Source: Clostridia bacterium
Lineage (GTDB): Bacteria > Bacillota > Clostridia > Christensenellales > Aristaeellaceae
NCBI GenBank assembly: GCA_017502305.1
Contig: JAFVVG010000014.1
Coordinates: 62,001-126,000, forward strand
Length of the DNA: 64,000 nucleotides
Direction: 5' to 3'
Shown here: one piece after another, positions 43,889 through 52,917 of the stretch
How the letters are laid out: each line of letters opens with the position of its first letter
Position numbering within the stretch: the first letter of the stretch is position 1
Position numbers and translations under genes: made by a program
The notes under the pieces: generated by a model
The model's input: the letters and a program-made list of their open reading frames with translations, nothing else
The model's database searches: none
Told to the model about the DNA's origin: nothing

Positions 43889-44171
43889 ATGAAAAATGCT
43901 TCCATCTCCGGCAGGAAACTGCAAGAGACGAAAGCATGAATGTCATATCTTCCGCGGTACCACTCTTGTTGGCGGCATGGCCGCCCACTCCGGCATCTCA
44001 TGAATGCCTTTCCCGTTCACGGTGGAATCCGTCTGACATTACTGGGCGCTGAAGCACCGTTGTGCCAGCCGCTCAGGGGCCAGTACCAGCCGTTATCCCC
44101 ACCTGCTTGCACCAACCGCAGGCTCTCTTGAGGCGGACGCTCGGCCGTTTCTCCCCGTCATGGCGTTTATG
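43889..44171 (-). promoter_or_regulatory. T-box riboswitch, probable leucine (CTG) specifier
   Basis: On the minus strand the conserved T-box AGTGGTACCGCGG (complement of 43952-43964) lies in the antiterminator. Stem I shows AGAGAGCC...GGTTGGTGCAAG (about 44132-44107), the usual apical motif. A terminator ATGCTTTCGTCTC / GAGATGGAAGCAT plus TTTT lies at 43891-43940. Aligning to the Tyr leader at 59313 places the specifier as CTG at 44083-44081, five bases before TGAGC. TGG at 44082-44080 is the main alternative. The leader feeds directly into the fusion gene at 43856. Confidence 0.88.
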
Positions 44172-44177
44172 AGAAGC

Positions 44178-44206
44178 ATATTACTACCGTATCTGTTCCG
44201 TGTCAA
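44178..44206 (-). promoter_or_regulatory. Promoter of the T-box/acyl-CoA ligase transcript
   Basis: On the minus strand TTGACA (44201-44206) and TAATAT (44178-44183) with a 17-base spacer, just upstream of stem I of the T-box. Confidence 0.88.
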
Positions 44207-44233
44207 GAATGAAAGCTGTTTTTTCTATGTACT

Positions 44234-45502
44234 TCAACCATTCGCTTCCTCGGGATTCCAATCCATAACCGTAACATCCGCCCCCAAAGCACTCAGCATA
44301 CCGGGAAGGTCTTCGTATCCCCGGGCGATATGTCCCTGGGGGTCCTGGAGCATCGTCTCACCTTCCGCTGCCATGCCTGCTAAGATCATCGCCGCACCTC
44401 CGCGAAGATCTGTGCTGTTTACCGTTGCCCCCGCCAGCGGCTGTCCGCCATTCACAAGTGCAATGCGATCCTCAATACGGATGTGTGCGCCAAGCCGTAC
44501 CATCTCTCTGGCGTGCATGAACCTGTTTTCAAAGATTGTTTCAAGAAACACGGATGTGCCCTGCAGCCTGAGCGCCAGAGCCATCATAGGCGCCTGCATA
44601 TCAGTCGGGAAACCGGGATACGCCAGCGTTCGAACCTGAAAAGGATGAATGGCACGACCCGAAATTCTAAGCCCTGATGAACATTCCTTGATGATTGCGC
44701 CAGCCTCCTTTAGTTTAAACAGCACAGCTCTCATGTGTTCCGGAGAAGCATTGCGCAGGAGTACGCTGCCATCCGTCATGGCGGCAGCACAAAGCATCGT
44801 ACCGGCTTCAATACGATCAGGAATAGGACGATAGACGCAGCCATGCAGCTGCTTCTGACCTTCGATATAAAGCGTACCTGTACCAATGCCTTCTATTTTT
44901 GCGCCCATTGCGTTCAAAAACTTGCATAAGTCAACAATTTCAGGTTCCTTCGCGGCGTTTTCAATGCGGGAATTGCCTCTCGCCAATACAGCTCCAAGCA
45001 GAATATTTTCCGTGGCGCCTACGCTTGGAAAATCAAGATATACGCTGCCACCACGCAGCTCTCCCTGAAGCGTGATCGCCCCGGATGTCAGATGCGCGTG
45101 TGCGCCAAGGGCCTCAAGACCTTTAATGTGCAGGTCAATGGGCCGTTGCCCAATGGCACATCCTCCCGGCAGGGCAACCCGGGCGTAGCCTGTACGCGCA
45201 AGAAGCGGACCCATGATCAGAACAGATGCTCGCATATGGCTCAGTAGATTCTGTGACGTAGGCGAGCAAGGCGCTTCAGACCAAAGCGCAACGCTTGTTC
45301 CGTCCCTTTGAATGTGCACACCGCACTCATCCAGGATGTTCAGCAGCGTATCAACATCCGTAAGACACGGTACATTTTCAATAGTAACAGGATCCCGGGT
45401 GAGCAGTCCTGCACACATCAGGGGCAGTACAGCGTTCTTGGCGGAATGAATCTGCACTTCACCGCTGAGACGTTCACAATGTCTGATACGATAGATCGCC
45501 AT
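44234..45502 (-). CDS. murA: UDP-N-acetylglucosamine 1-carboxyvinyltransferase
   Basis: MurA transfers enolpyruvate to UDP-GlcNAc, the first committed step of peptidoglycan synthesis. The protein starts MAIYRIRHCERLSGEVQIHS and contains SAKNAVLPLMCAG (substrate Lys/Asn). The active-site cysteine is in LPGGCAIGQRPIDLH, so it should be fosfomycin-sensitive. LRGGAAMILAGMAAEG is near the C-terminus. The product is 422 residues. ATG 45502 follows GGGAGG; a longer in-frame extension overlaps the divergent promoter region. Bacillota often have two murA paralogues; which this is cannot be told. Confidence 0.95.
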   Translation of the reverse strand: MAIYRIRHCERLSGEVQIHSAKNAVLPLMCAGLLTRDPVTIENVPCLTDVDTLLNILDECGVHIQRDGTSVALWSEAPCSPTSQNLLSHMRASVLIMGPLLARTGYARVALPGGCAIGQRPIDLHIKGLEALGAHAHLTSGAITLQGELRGGSVYLDFPSVGATENILLGAVLARGNSRIENAAKEPEIVDLCKFLNAMGAKIEGIGTGTLYIEGQKQLHGCVYRPIPDRIEAGTMLCAAAMTDGSVLLRNASPEHMRAVLFKLKEAGAIIKECSSGLRISGRAIHPFQVRTLAYPGFPTDMQAPMMALALRLQGTSVFLETIFENRFMHAREMVRLGAHIRIEDRIALVNGGQPLAGATVNSTDLRGGAAMILAGMAAEGETMLQDPQGHIARGYEDLPGMLSALGADVTVMDWNPEEANG

Positions 45503-45575
45503 ATCGAAACCTCCCTGCTGAAGGTCATTTTGCCCGAAAACAGGCGATTCCATGCCGGAAATAAGCATTGTTTTC

Positions 45576-45604
45576 TTGACTTTTGGGCCATATTTGCGCA
45601 TAAT
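45576..45604 (+). promoter_or_regulatory. Promoter of the DUF512-der-plsY-lepA run
   Basis: TTGACT (45576-45581) and CATAAT (45599-45604) spaced by 17 bases, about 50 bases before the DUF512 start. TTTGCGCA occurs twice around it (45593-45600 and 45620-45627). Confidence 0.55.
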
Positions 45605-45652
45605 AGGCATAAGTGGGATTTTGCGCAATTTCGGCCCACGGGAAGGGAGTAT

Positions 45653-46963
45653 GTGGTTTTGTCCAGCACCGTAACCAATGTGCAGAAGGGCTCCATTGCC
45701 GATCACATCGGCCTTCGTCCCGGGGATGTGCTGGAGCGCATTGCCGGCGAACCTGTCATTGACCAGATTGATTATCAGGCGCTGACAGCCAGGGAAAACT
45801 TCTCCATCGAAGTGACCCGAAACGGCAAAACCATGTCCTTCCGCGTCCGCAAAGAAGATTGGGAGCCCTTGGGCATCACGCTGGATCAATCCATCGTTTC
45901 CAAGCCCCGATCCTGCCGCAACCACTGCATTTTCTGCTTCATCGATCAGATGCCCGCCCACATGCGTGATACCCTCTATGTGAAGGATGACGACTGGCGG
46001 CTTTCCCTGATGATGGGCAACTTCATCACCATGACCAATATTTCCGAAAGCGAAATGGATCGCATCATCCGGCGGAAGGTTTCACCCCTGTATGTCTCCG
46101 TACAGGCCACCGATCCCGAGGTTCGTGTGAACATGCTGCGCAACCCACACGCCGGCGATATCATGGACAAGCTTCGGCTGCTCAGGGAAAACGGAATCCG
46201 CTTTCATTGTCAGCTCGTGCTTTGCCCCGGCTGGAACGACGGTGATGTGCTCATGAAATCCATCAGCGATCTGAAGAGCCTCGCTCCCGCCGCTTGCTCC
46301 GTAGCCCTTGTGCCCGTGGGATTGACCAGGCATCGGGATGGTCTGCCAGAGATCAAGGCCTACACCAGGGAAATGGCAGCTGAATTGCTCGAGACCATCC
46401 ATCCCTTGCAGCAGCAGTTCCTGGAAGAGCTCGGCACACGCTTTGTCTTTCCGGCGGACGAGTTCTACTGCCTTGCCGGCTATCCCTTGCCGGAGGATGA
46501 GGAATATGAGGATTATCCCCAGATCGAGAACGGAATCGGCATGCTAAGAATGTTCGAAACGGATCTTCGCTTCGCTGCGGAGGATTATCCTGTGGCTCAA
46601 ACCAAGCCAAGAAAGCTTGTCATCGCCTGCGGAACATCCATAGCCGCGCAGATGCAGGCCTGGTGCGATCAGTACGCGCCCAAGGGTACATCGGTGCAGG
46701 TTGTCCCTGTCATCAACCGTTTCTTTGGCGAATCCGTCACCGTTACTGGGCTGATCACCGGCGGTGATCTGGCAGAGCAGCTGCAGGGCGTTGAGTGTGA
46801 TGAAATACTGATTTGCAGAAACATGATCCGGAATGAGGGCGACCTCTTCCTGGACGATATGACCTTAGAAGATGTGCGCAAAGCGCTTCCCGCTCCCCTG
46901 CGTATCGTGGAGAACACCGGAGAAGGATTCTGGCGCGCCATCAGTGGATTGGAGGATCAATAA
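45653..46963 (+). CDS. DUF512 FeS-cluster protein (PDZ + radical-SAM-like)
   Basis: The protein has an N-terminal PDZ-like domain (VQKGSIADHIGLRPGDVLERI, about 8-28), a radical-SAM-like cysteine triplet SCRNHCIFCFIDQ, and a C-terminal DUF512 domain. Members are common in Clostridia next to der and have no confirmed function. The start is unclear: GTG 45653 is close to GGAAGGGAG, while TTG 45659 is better spaced; both give about 436 residues. A much longer open extension overlaps murA and is rejected. der follows after 3 bases, so a link to ribosome assembly is possible but unproven. Confidence 0.88.
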   Translation: MVLSSTVTNVQKGSIADHIGLRPGDVLERIAGEPVIDQIDYQALTARENFSIEVTRNGKTMSFRVRKEDWEPLGITLDQSIVSKPRSCRNHCIFCFIDQMPAHMRDTLYVKDDDWRLSLMMGNFITMTNISESEMDRIIRRKVSPLYVSVQATDPEVRVNMLRNPHAGDIMDKLRLLRENGIRFHCQLVLCPGWNDGDVLMKSISDLKSLAPAACSVALVPVGLTRHRDGLPEIKAYTREMAAELLETIHPLQQQFLEELGTRFVFPADEFYCLAGYPLPEDEEYEDYPQIENGIGMLRMFETDLRFAAEDYPVAQTKPRKLVIACGTSIAAQMQAWCDQYAPKGTSVQVVPVINRFFGESVTVTGLITGGDLAEQLQGVECDEILICRNMIRNEGDLFLDDMTLEDVRKALPAPLRIVENTGEGFWRAISGLEDQ

Positions 46964-46966
46964 ACC

Positions 46967-48301
46967 ATGGCAAGACCCCTGGTAGCTATCGTAGGCCGTC
47001 CCAATGTGGGCAAGTCTACTTTCTTCAATAAAATCGCCGGCAAGCGCATCAGCATCGTAGAGGACACGCCCGGTGTAACCCGCGACCGCGTATATGCCGA
47101 CGTGGAATGGATGAACCGAAAGTTCACCCTCATTGATACCGGCGGCATCGATCCCCGCAGCGATGATGTGCTGCTTTCCCAGATGCGCCGCCAGGCTGAA
47201 ATCGCCATGGACACTGCAGATGTGATCTGTTTCTTTGCCGATGGCCGCGACGGCCTCACCGATGATGACCGTGAGGTAGCCAACCTCCTGCGTAAAACCC
47301 ACAAGCCCTTGCTTCTTGTTATCAACAAGATGGACTATGCCGGCCTGAACGATAACCTCTACGAGTTTTACGAGCTGGGCCTGGGCGATCCCATCGGCAT
47401 CAGCAGCGTGAACATGCTGGGCCTGGGCGACCTGCTGGAGGAAATCTGCAAGAATCTTCCTCCCCAGGAAGAGGGCGAAACCGAGGATGACGAGCATGTG
47501 CTGCAGCTGGCTGTGGTAGGCCGTCCCAACGTAGGCAAGAGCTCCCTGGTGAATAAACTCCTCGGCCAGGAGCGGACCATGGTATCCGATATTGCCGGCA
47601 CCACCCGCGACGCCATCGATACCAAATTCACCGGTGCCAACGGCACGGAGTACAACATCATCGATACTGCCGGCATCCGCCGTAAGCGTGTGGTGGAGGA
47701 AGAAACCCTGGAGCGTTACAGCGTGCTGCGTTCCATTGCCGCCATCCGCCGCTGCGACGTGGCGTTGCTGCTCATCGACGCCAACGATGGCGTTACCGAG
47801 CAGGATACCAAGATCGCCGGTCTCATCCGCGATGAGGGTAAGGCCGTCATCATTGTGGTGAACAAGTGGGACGCCATTGAAAAGGACACAGGCACCCTGG
47901 AAAAGTACCGCAAGCAGATCATGGAAGATCTGAAGTTCATGGATTACGCCCCGGTGCTGTTCCTTTCCGCCCTGACGGGCCAGCGTGTGCATACGGTGCT
48001 GGACATGGTGGATCAGGTCTGGGCCATGGCCTCCAAGCGCGTACCCACCGGTGTTCTGAATGACGTTCTGGCTGATGCTACCGCTGACCTCCAACCCCCG
48101 GCTTCCAACGGCCGCCGCCTGAAGATCTATTACCTGACCCAGCAGAGCACCTGCCCGCCTACTTTTGTTCTTTTTGTCAACGACGAAAGCCTGATGCATT
48201 TCGCCTATGAGCGCTATCTGGAAAACTATTTCCGCAAAACGTTCGATTTCACCGGAACACCCATCCGATTCATCCTCAGAGAAAAGAAAAAGGAGAAATA
48301 A
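46967..48301 (+). CDS. der: Ribosome-associated double GTPase Der (EngA)
   Basis: Der aids 50S assembly. It has two G domains in tandem: GRPNVGKSTFFNKIAG (about 9-24), DTGGID and INKMDY; then GRPNVGKSSLVNKLLG (about 184-199), DTAGIRRK and VVNKWDAIE. A KH-like C-terminal domain (about 355-444) follows, ending in a basic tail KKKEK. At 444 residues it is full length. plsY starts 6 bases after its stop, as in Bacillota where der and plsY or gpsA are neighbours. Confidence 0.97.
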   Translation: MARPLVAIVGRPNVGKSTFFNKIAGKRISIVEDTPGVTRDRVYADVEWMNRKFTLIDTGGIDPRSDDVLLSQMRRQAEIAMDTADVICFFADGRDGLTDDDREVANLLRKTHKPLLLVINKMDYAGLNDNLYEFYELGLGDPIGISSVNMLGLGDLLEEICKNLPPQEEGETEDDEHVLQLAVVGRPNVGKSSLVNKLLGQERTMVSDIAGTTRDAIDTKFTGANGTEYNIIDTAGIRRKRVVEEETLERYSVLRSIAAIRRCDVALLLIDANDGVTEQDTKIAGLIRDEGKAVIIVVNKWDAIEKDTGTLEKYRKQIMEDLKFMDYAPVLFLSALTGQRVHTVLDMVDQVWAMASKRVPTGVLNDVLADATADLQPPASNGRRLKIYYLTQQSTCPPTFVLFVNDESLMHFAYERYLENYFRKTFDFTGTPIRFILREKKKEK

Positions 48302-48307
48302 TCGCAG

Positions 48308-48913
48308 ATGAAGATCCTCACTTATGTTCTGGTTGCTGTTATTGCCTATCTGCTGGGTTCCATTTCCACCGGTCTGCTGGTAGCCAAGTACTTCAACGGC
48401 CCCAACCTGCGGGAAGTCGGCAGCAAAAACACCGGTGCGAGCAATGTACTGCGTACCATGGGCCTGAAAAGCGGCCTGATCACCTTCGTTGGCGACTGTC
48501 TTAAGTCCCTGCTTGCCTGTCTCATCGGCAACTGGCTGCTGGGCCACAATGGCGCCATGCTGGCTGGCCTGTTCGTCATTCTTGGCCACAACTGGCCCAT
48601 CTTCTTCCAGCTGAAGGGCGGCAAGGGTGTTGCCAGTTCCTGCGGCGTGATGCTGGTGTGCTTCCCCATCCCTGCCATTATCAGCTTTGTGGTAGCCATC
48701 GCTATCATTGCATTCACCAAGTTCATTTCCCTGGGCAGCATGTGCATGCTGATCTGCTATGCCCTGCTGATCACCTTATTCTTCAACGGCGGCAGCATCA
48801 TCGCAATTCTCTGGGCTATTCTGCTGGCGGCCCTGTGCGTGTTCCGCCACCATGCCAACGTAGGCCGCCTGCTTGCCGGCACCGAAAGCAAGATCGGCCA
48901 GAAGGTCAAGTAA
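48308..48913 (+). CDS. plsY: Acyl-phosphate glycerol-3-phosphate acyltransferase PlsY
   Basis: PlsY makes lysophosphatidic acid from acyl-phosphate, the first step of phospholipid synthesis. The 201-residue membrane protein has about five hydrophobic segments. The three family motifs are visible: GSISTGLLVAKYF with VGSKNTGASNVLRTMG (motif 1), GHNWPIFFQLKGGKGVASS (motif 2), and FRHHANVGRLLAGTESKIG near the end (motif 3). ATG 48308 follows AAAGGAG. lepA follows after 33 bases. Confidence 0.96.
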   Translation: MKILTYVLVAVIAYLLGSISTGLLVAKYFNGPNLREVGSKNTGASNVLRTMGLKSGLITFVGDCLKSLLACLIGNWLLGHNGAMLAGLFVILGHNWPIFFQLKGGKGVASSCGVMLVCFPIPAIISFVVAIAIIAFTKFISLGSMCMLICYALLITLFFNGGSIIAILWAILLAALCVFRHHANVGRLLAGTESKIGQKVK

Positions 48914-48946
48914 GTAACGCCCTTTAGGGCTTTGGAGGAAACAACT

Positions 48947-50746
48947 GTGTCCGACAGACTTTCCAAAATCCGCAACTTCTGCATCATTGCTCACATCGAT
49001 CACGGCAAATCTACCCTGGCAGACCGTATTCTCGAGAAGACGGGTGTATTTGAGCGCCGCGAAATGGTGGAGCAGATTCTCGACAGCATGGAGCTGGAGC
49101 GCGAGCGTGGCATCACCATCAAGAGCAAGGCTGTTCGCATGGAATACAAGGGCAAGGATGGTGAGACCTATACCCTGAATCTCATCGATACCCCTGGTCA
49201 CGTTGACTTCACCTACGAGGTCAGCCGCGCCCTGGCTGCCTGCGAAGGCGCGCTATTGGTGGTTGACGCTACCCAGGGCATCGAGGCGCAGACGCTGGCT
49301 AACGTCTATATGGCCCTGGAGCACGACCTGGAAACCATTCCAGTCATCAACAAGATCGATCTTCCCTCCGCCCAGCCCGAAGTTGTCCGCCAGGATATCG
49401 AAGACGTTATTGGCCTGGACGCCTCCTACGCGCCTTGCGTATCCGCCAAAACCGGTCTCAATATTGAAGACGTGCTGGAAGCCATTGTGCAGCATATTCC
49501 CTCACCCAAGGGTGACGAGACCGCCCCCCTTCAGGCTCTGATTTTTGACGCTTTTTACGATAACTATCGTGGCGCTATATGCTTTGTACGTGTGAAGGAA
49601 GGAACGCTCCGTGCCGGCATGCGCATGCGCCTGATGGCAACCGGCGGTGAATTCGATATCGTGGAGGTTGGTACCTTCAACCCCGGTTATCAGCCCTGCG
49701 ACGCTCTGCGCCCAGGTGATGTCGGCTATGTGGCCGCTTCCATCAAGGATGTCCGGGAAACCCGCGTTGGTGATACCATCACCGATGCCGCTCACCCGGC
49801 TGCCAAGCCCCTGCCCGGCTATCGCCAGGTGACGCCCATGGTCTTCTGCGGCATTTACCCTGCCGACGGTGCTGATTATCCCGCTCTGAAGGACGCCCTG
49901 GAGAAAATGCGTATGAACGACGCTTCCCTCTCCTTCGATCCGGAAACCTCCGTGGCTCTGGGCTACGGCTTCCGCTGCGGCTTCCTGGGGTTGCTGCATA
50001 TGGATATCATCACAACCCGCCTGGAGCGCGAGTGGGACCTGAACCTTGTCACCACCGCCCCCAGCGTTATTTACCGTGTGACCAAGACAGACGGCTCTGT
50101 GCTGATGATCGACAACCCCACCAACCTGCCCAGGGTGGACGAGATCAGCTGCATGGAGGAGCCTTTTGTACACGCCACCATCTACACCCCTCAGGACAGC
50201 GTGGGTACGCTGATGGATCTGTGCAAGGACAAGCGTGGTATTTTCCTGGACATGCAGTATGAAGGCAACCGTGTGAAGCTGAATTATGACATGCCGTTGA
50301 ACGAGATCATCTTCGATTTCTTCGATCAGATCAAGAGCCGCAGCCGCGGTTACGCCTCCTTCGATTACGAGCTGAAGGATTACCGCGAGAGCGACCTTGT
50401 CAAGCTGGACATCCTGCTCAACGGCGATTTGTGCGATGCCTTCTCCATCATTGTCCATCGCGAGAAAGCCTATGGACGTGGCCGCGGCATCTGCGAAAAG
50501 CTGAAGGACGTCATTCCGCGCCAGATGTTCGAGATTCCCATTCAGGCAGCCATCGGCGGCAAGGTCATTGCCCGCGAAACGGTGAAGGCCATGCGCAAGG
50601 ACGTGCTTGCCAAGTGCTACGGCGGCGATATCACCCGAAAGAAGAAGCTGCTTGAAAAACAGAAGGAAGGCAAAAAGCGCATGCGCCAGTTCGGCACCGT
50701 GCAGGTTCCCAGCGAAGCCTTCCTGGCTGTTCTCAAAATGGACTGA
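48947..50746 (+). CDS. lepA: Elongation factor 4 (LepA)
   Basis: LepA is a ribosome-dependent GTPase related to EF-G. The G1 motif is [15 protein letters not shown] (about 13-27), the switch region holds [10 protein letters not shown]3 is DTPGHVDF, and G4 is VINKIDLP. The unique C-terminal domain is present ([38 protein letters not shown]). GTG 48947 has GGAGGAA at 6 bases; TTG 48932 would lie upstream of that site. The product is 599 residues, standard length. Confidence 0.97.
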   Translation: MSDRLSKIRNFCIIAHIDHGKSTLADRILEKTGVFERREMVEQILDSMELERERGITIKSKAVRMEYKGKDGETYTLNLIDTPGHVDFTYEVSRALAACEGALLVVDATQGIEAQTLANVYMALEHDLETIPVINKIDLPSAQPEVVRQDIEDVIGLDASYAPCVSAKTGLNIEDVLEAIVQHIPSPKGDETAPLQALIFDAFYDNYRGAICFVRVKEGTLRAGMRMRLMATGGEFDIVEVGTFNPGYQPCDALRPGDVGYVAASIKDVRETRVGDTITDAAHPAAKPLPGYRQVTPMVFCGIYPADGADYPALKDALEKMRMNDASLSFDPETSVALGYGFRCGFLGLLHMDIITTRLEREWDLNLVTTAPSVIYRVTKTDGSVLMIDNPTNLPRVDEISCMEEPFVHATIYTPQDSVGTLMDLCKDKRGIFLDMQYEGNRVKLNYDMPLNEIIFDFFDQIKSRSRGYASFDYELKDYRESDLVKLDILLNGDLCDAFSIIVHREKAYGRGRGICEKLKDVIPRQMFEIPIQAAIGGKVIARETVKAMRKDVLAKCYGGDITRKKKLLEKQKEGKKRMRQFGTVQVPSEAFLAVLKMD

Positions 50747-50757
50747 CGAGGTGGATC

Positions 50758-51282
50758 ATGGCCCTGCTTCCCCAGAACGAGCTTGCACGCCCCTTTACCG
50801 CGTGCTTTACAGGACACAGGCAGCTTGATGAACGAGAGCTGCCTTGTCTTGTTATGCGGCTGGATCAGGTGCTGGAGAAGATGTATCAGCTTGGATACAG
50901 GCGCTTTATCTGCGGCGGCGCTCTCGGCTTTGATATGCTGGCGGCAGAAAGGATTATCAACATGAAAAAAAAGCACGGGGATATTACCCTCGTGCTGGCG
51001 ATTCCCTATGCCGAACAGTCCAAAGCCTGGCCCGTTGGCGAAGGCCAGCGCTACGAGCGTATTCTTTACGCAGCAGATGAAACCCATGTGCTCTCCCGCC
51101 ATTATTACAAGGGCTGCATGCTGGTTCGCAACAGGTTTATGGTGGATCGTTCTTCCTATGTCATTTGTTACCTTACAAGCATCAAAGGCGGCACAGCTTC
51201 CACCGTGGCCTATGCCTCCAGGCTGGAAAAAACCATCCTGAATCTGGCCATGGAAGACGCATGCGCCGCCTTCTGCAAGTGA
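50758..51282 (+). CDS. SLOG-domain protein (DUF1273/YpsA family)
   Basis: This 174-residue Rossmann-like SLOG protein has TACFTGHRQLDE (about 14-25) and RRFICGGALGFDMLAAERII (about 47-66), the glycine-rich features of the YpsA/DUF1273 family. SIKGGTASTVAYA is the C-terminal nucleotide-site motif. The family is thought to bind nucleotide or NAD-like ligands; YpsA affects cell division in Bacillus. It follows lepA by 11 bases and likely shares its transcript. Confidence 0.85.
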   Translation: MALLPQNELARPFTACFTGHRQLDERELPCLVMRLDQVLEKMYQLGYRRFICGGALGFDMLAAERIINMKKKHGDITLVLAIPYAEQSKAWPVGEGQRYERILYAADETHVLSRHYYKGCMLVRNRFMVDRSSYVICYLTSIKGGTASTVAYASRLEKTILNLAMEDACAAFCK

Positions 51283-51283
51283 A

Positions 51284-51646
51284 TCAGTCTCTCCGCCGGA
51301 TCTCGTGAATGGAGCCTTCCACGTATTGCTCCTCGTTCTTGATCTCCCAATGGAGAAGAACGGTCAGCGCGGCACGCAGGGCAATCACAGCGCCCAGGAT
51401 CGCCAGTTCATTCCAATCGCGGGCCAACACAGTGCGAAGCACCTCGCCGCCCAGCTTGAATTCAAGTGCCAACGCAATGCCCTGGGCCAGCTTCAGGCGG
51501 ATGTGAGGATCATTTTTGAAATAGCCGATGATGCCCTGAACCGCTGTAATCAGCAAAACCAGGATACCGGCCAATTCCACCAGATGGATGCCGATCTCCG
51601 CGGCATAGTGAACAACATCCTCCAGGAATTTCACAACGTTTACCAT
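51284..51646 (-). CDS. DUF1622 family membrane protein
   Basis: The 120-residue protein has hydrophobic segments at about 15-40 (IGIHLVELAGILVLLITAVQ) and 75-105 (LAILGAVIALRAALTVLLH), with ALEFKLGGEVLRTVLARDW between, which is the DUF1622 signature. Function is unknown. ATG 51646 follows CGGAGGTACAT; an in-frame extension upstream has no site. It is monocistronic and convergent with the SLOG gene, stop next to stop. Confidence 0.8.
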   Translation of the reverse strand: MVNVVKFLEDVVHYAAEIGIHLVELAGILVLLITAVQGIIGYFKNDPHIRLKLAQGIALALEFKLGGEVLRTVLARDWNELAILGAVIALRAALTVLLHWEIKNEEQYVEGSIHEIRRRD

Positions 51647-51728
51647 ATGTACCTCCGGTGAGAATTTGTTATTTCTATTATACACATTATTTCAAAAAAA
51701 GACACTACTTTTTTGTTAAGGTGATTCC

Positions 51729-52880
51729 ATGGAGCTGTACATCCACCTGCCCTTCTGCAAAAGCAAATGCAGATACTGCGACTTCGCTTCCTATGCCGGC
51801 TGCGAAAAGCATATGACGTCCTATGTAGAGGCGCTTCTCACAGAAGCCGAAACAGCAGCAAGAGAGCTTCCAACCAGGGAAATTGAGACCGTCTTTATCG
51901 GCGGCGGAACGCCTTCTCTTCTTCCTGCAGATCTGTTGGAACTTCTTCTTTCAGGTATTCACCACACTTTTGAACTTCCTCGGGGGATTGAATTCACCAC
52001 TGAGGCCAATCCCGGCACCTTAACAATGCCATGGCTGGAAACTGCCGTAAAATATGGCGTAAACCGGCTGTCCATGGGCATGCAGGCTTTTCAACCGGAG
52101 CTTTTGAAAACCCTTGGCCGTATCCACAGTTTTGATCAGGTAAAAGAATCCGTAAACATGGCGCGATCGACAGGCATCAGCAATATCAGCCTTGATCTGA
52201 TGTTCGGCTTGCCGGGCCAGTCCATTGAGCATTGGCGCGAAACCCTACGCGCGGCGTTGTCTCTTCAGCCCCAGCACCTCAGCTGCTATGGCTTGATTCC
52301 CGAAGAAAATACGCCGCTGAAGGCCGACCTTGACGCTGGCAGGCTCATTCTCCCGGATGAGGAAGATGAACGTATCATGTATGACGAGGCAATTGATTTG
52401 CTCAGCGTCAACGGCTACGAGCAATATGAAATATCCAATTTTGCAAGGCCAGGCTTTGCCTGCCATCACAATCTTGGCTATTGGCGGCAAATCCCCTATC
52501 TCGGACTGGGTGCTTCCGCAAGCTCCATGCTGCCAACCACATCAGGCAAGGCTGTGTATTTACGCCAAACCAATCCACCTGGGCTGCAGGAATATATGCA
52601 AATGGTGAAGAGTGAAAACTGGAGCCGCCGCGAAACCATTGCTGTTACCCGGGATGATGCAAAGTTTGAAACCATGATGCTTGGTCTTCGCACAACACAA
52701 GGCATTAGCGAGCTGGCTTTTGATGAAATGCATGGCATATCCCTGAATGCATGCTATGGTGCGAAGCTTGCCGATCTCGAAAAGCGTGGCTTGGTATGCA
52801 GCCAAAGCGGTTTTTGGCGGCTTACACGGCGGGGCATGGATGTGCAAAACGCCATACTGGTTGAATTAATGGATGAATGA
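51729..52880 (+). CDS. hemW: Heme chaperone HemW (radical SAM)
   Basis: HemW is a radical-SAM relative of coproporphyrinogen dehydrogenase that transfers heme. The protein starts MELYIHLPFCKSKCRYCDFA, with CxxxCxxC. VFIGGGTPSLLP, FTTEANPGTLT and LDLMFGLPGQSIEHW are family motifs, and the extra cysteine after CxxC typical of HemN is absent. A C-terminal winged-helix (about 310-383) is present. At 383 residues it is full length. The older name, oxygen-independent coproporphyrinogen oxidase-like, would overstate its activity. Confidence 0.93.
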   Translation: MELYIHLPFCKSKCRYCDFASYAGCEKHMTSYVEALLTEAETAARELPTREIETVFIGGGTPSLLPADLLELLLSGIHHTFELPRGIEFTTEANPGTLTMPWLETAVKYGVNRLSMGMQAFQPELLKTLGRIHSFDQVKESVNMARSTGISNISLDLMFGLPGQSIEHWRETLRAALSLQPQHLSCYGLIPEENTPLKADLDAGRLILPDEEDERIMYDEAIDLLSVNGYEQYEISNFARPGFACHHNLGYWRQIPYLGLGASASSMLPTTSGKAVYLRQTNPPGLQEYMQMVKSENWSRRETIAVTRDDAKFETMMLGLRTTQGISELAFDEMHGISLNACYGAKLADLEKRGLVCSQSGFWRLTRRGMDVQNAILVELMDE

Positions 52881-52883
52881 GCA

Positions 52884-52914
52884 AAGCACCGGATCTCTTT
52901 GATCCGGTGCTTTT
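52884..52914. terminator. Bidirectional intrinsic terminator
   Basis: Perfect 10-bp stem GCACCGGATC (52886-52895) / GATCCGGTGC (52901-52910) with A run before and T run after, between convergent hemW and ppk. Confidence 0.92.
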
Positions 52915-52917
52915 ACC

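Noticed and set aside
41319..43892. An 857-codon open frame antisense to the acyl-CoA ligase fusion
   Set aside because: It mirrors a high-GC3 coding gene, gives a His/Gly/Ala/Val-rich product with no family motif, and has no ribosome site. The same applies to long antisense frames at 17670-20144, 12820-14868, 59624-62068, 57047-58702, 46865-48589, 21430-23361 and 5593-7089.
51647..51728. TATAAT-like sequence before the DUF1622 gene as a promoter
   Set aside because: A -10-like hexamer exists but no acceptable -35 at 15-18 bases, so it was not annotated.
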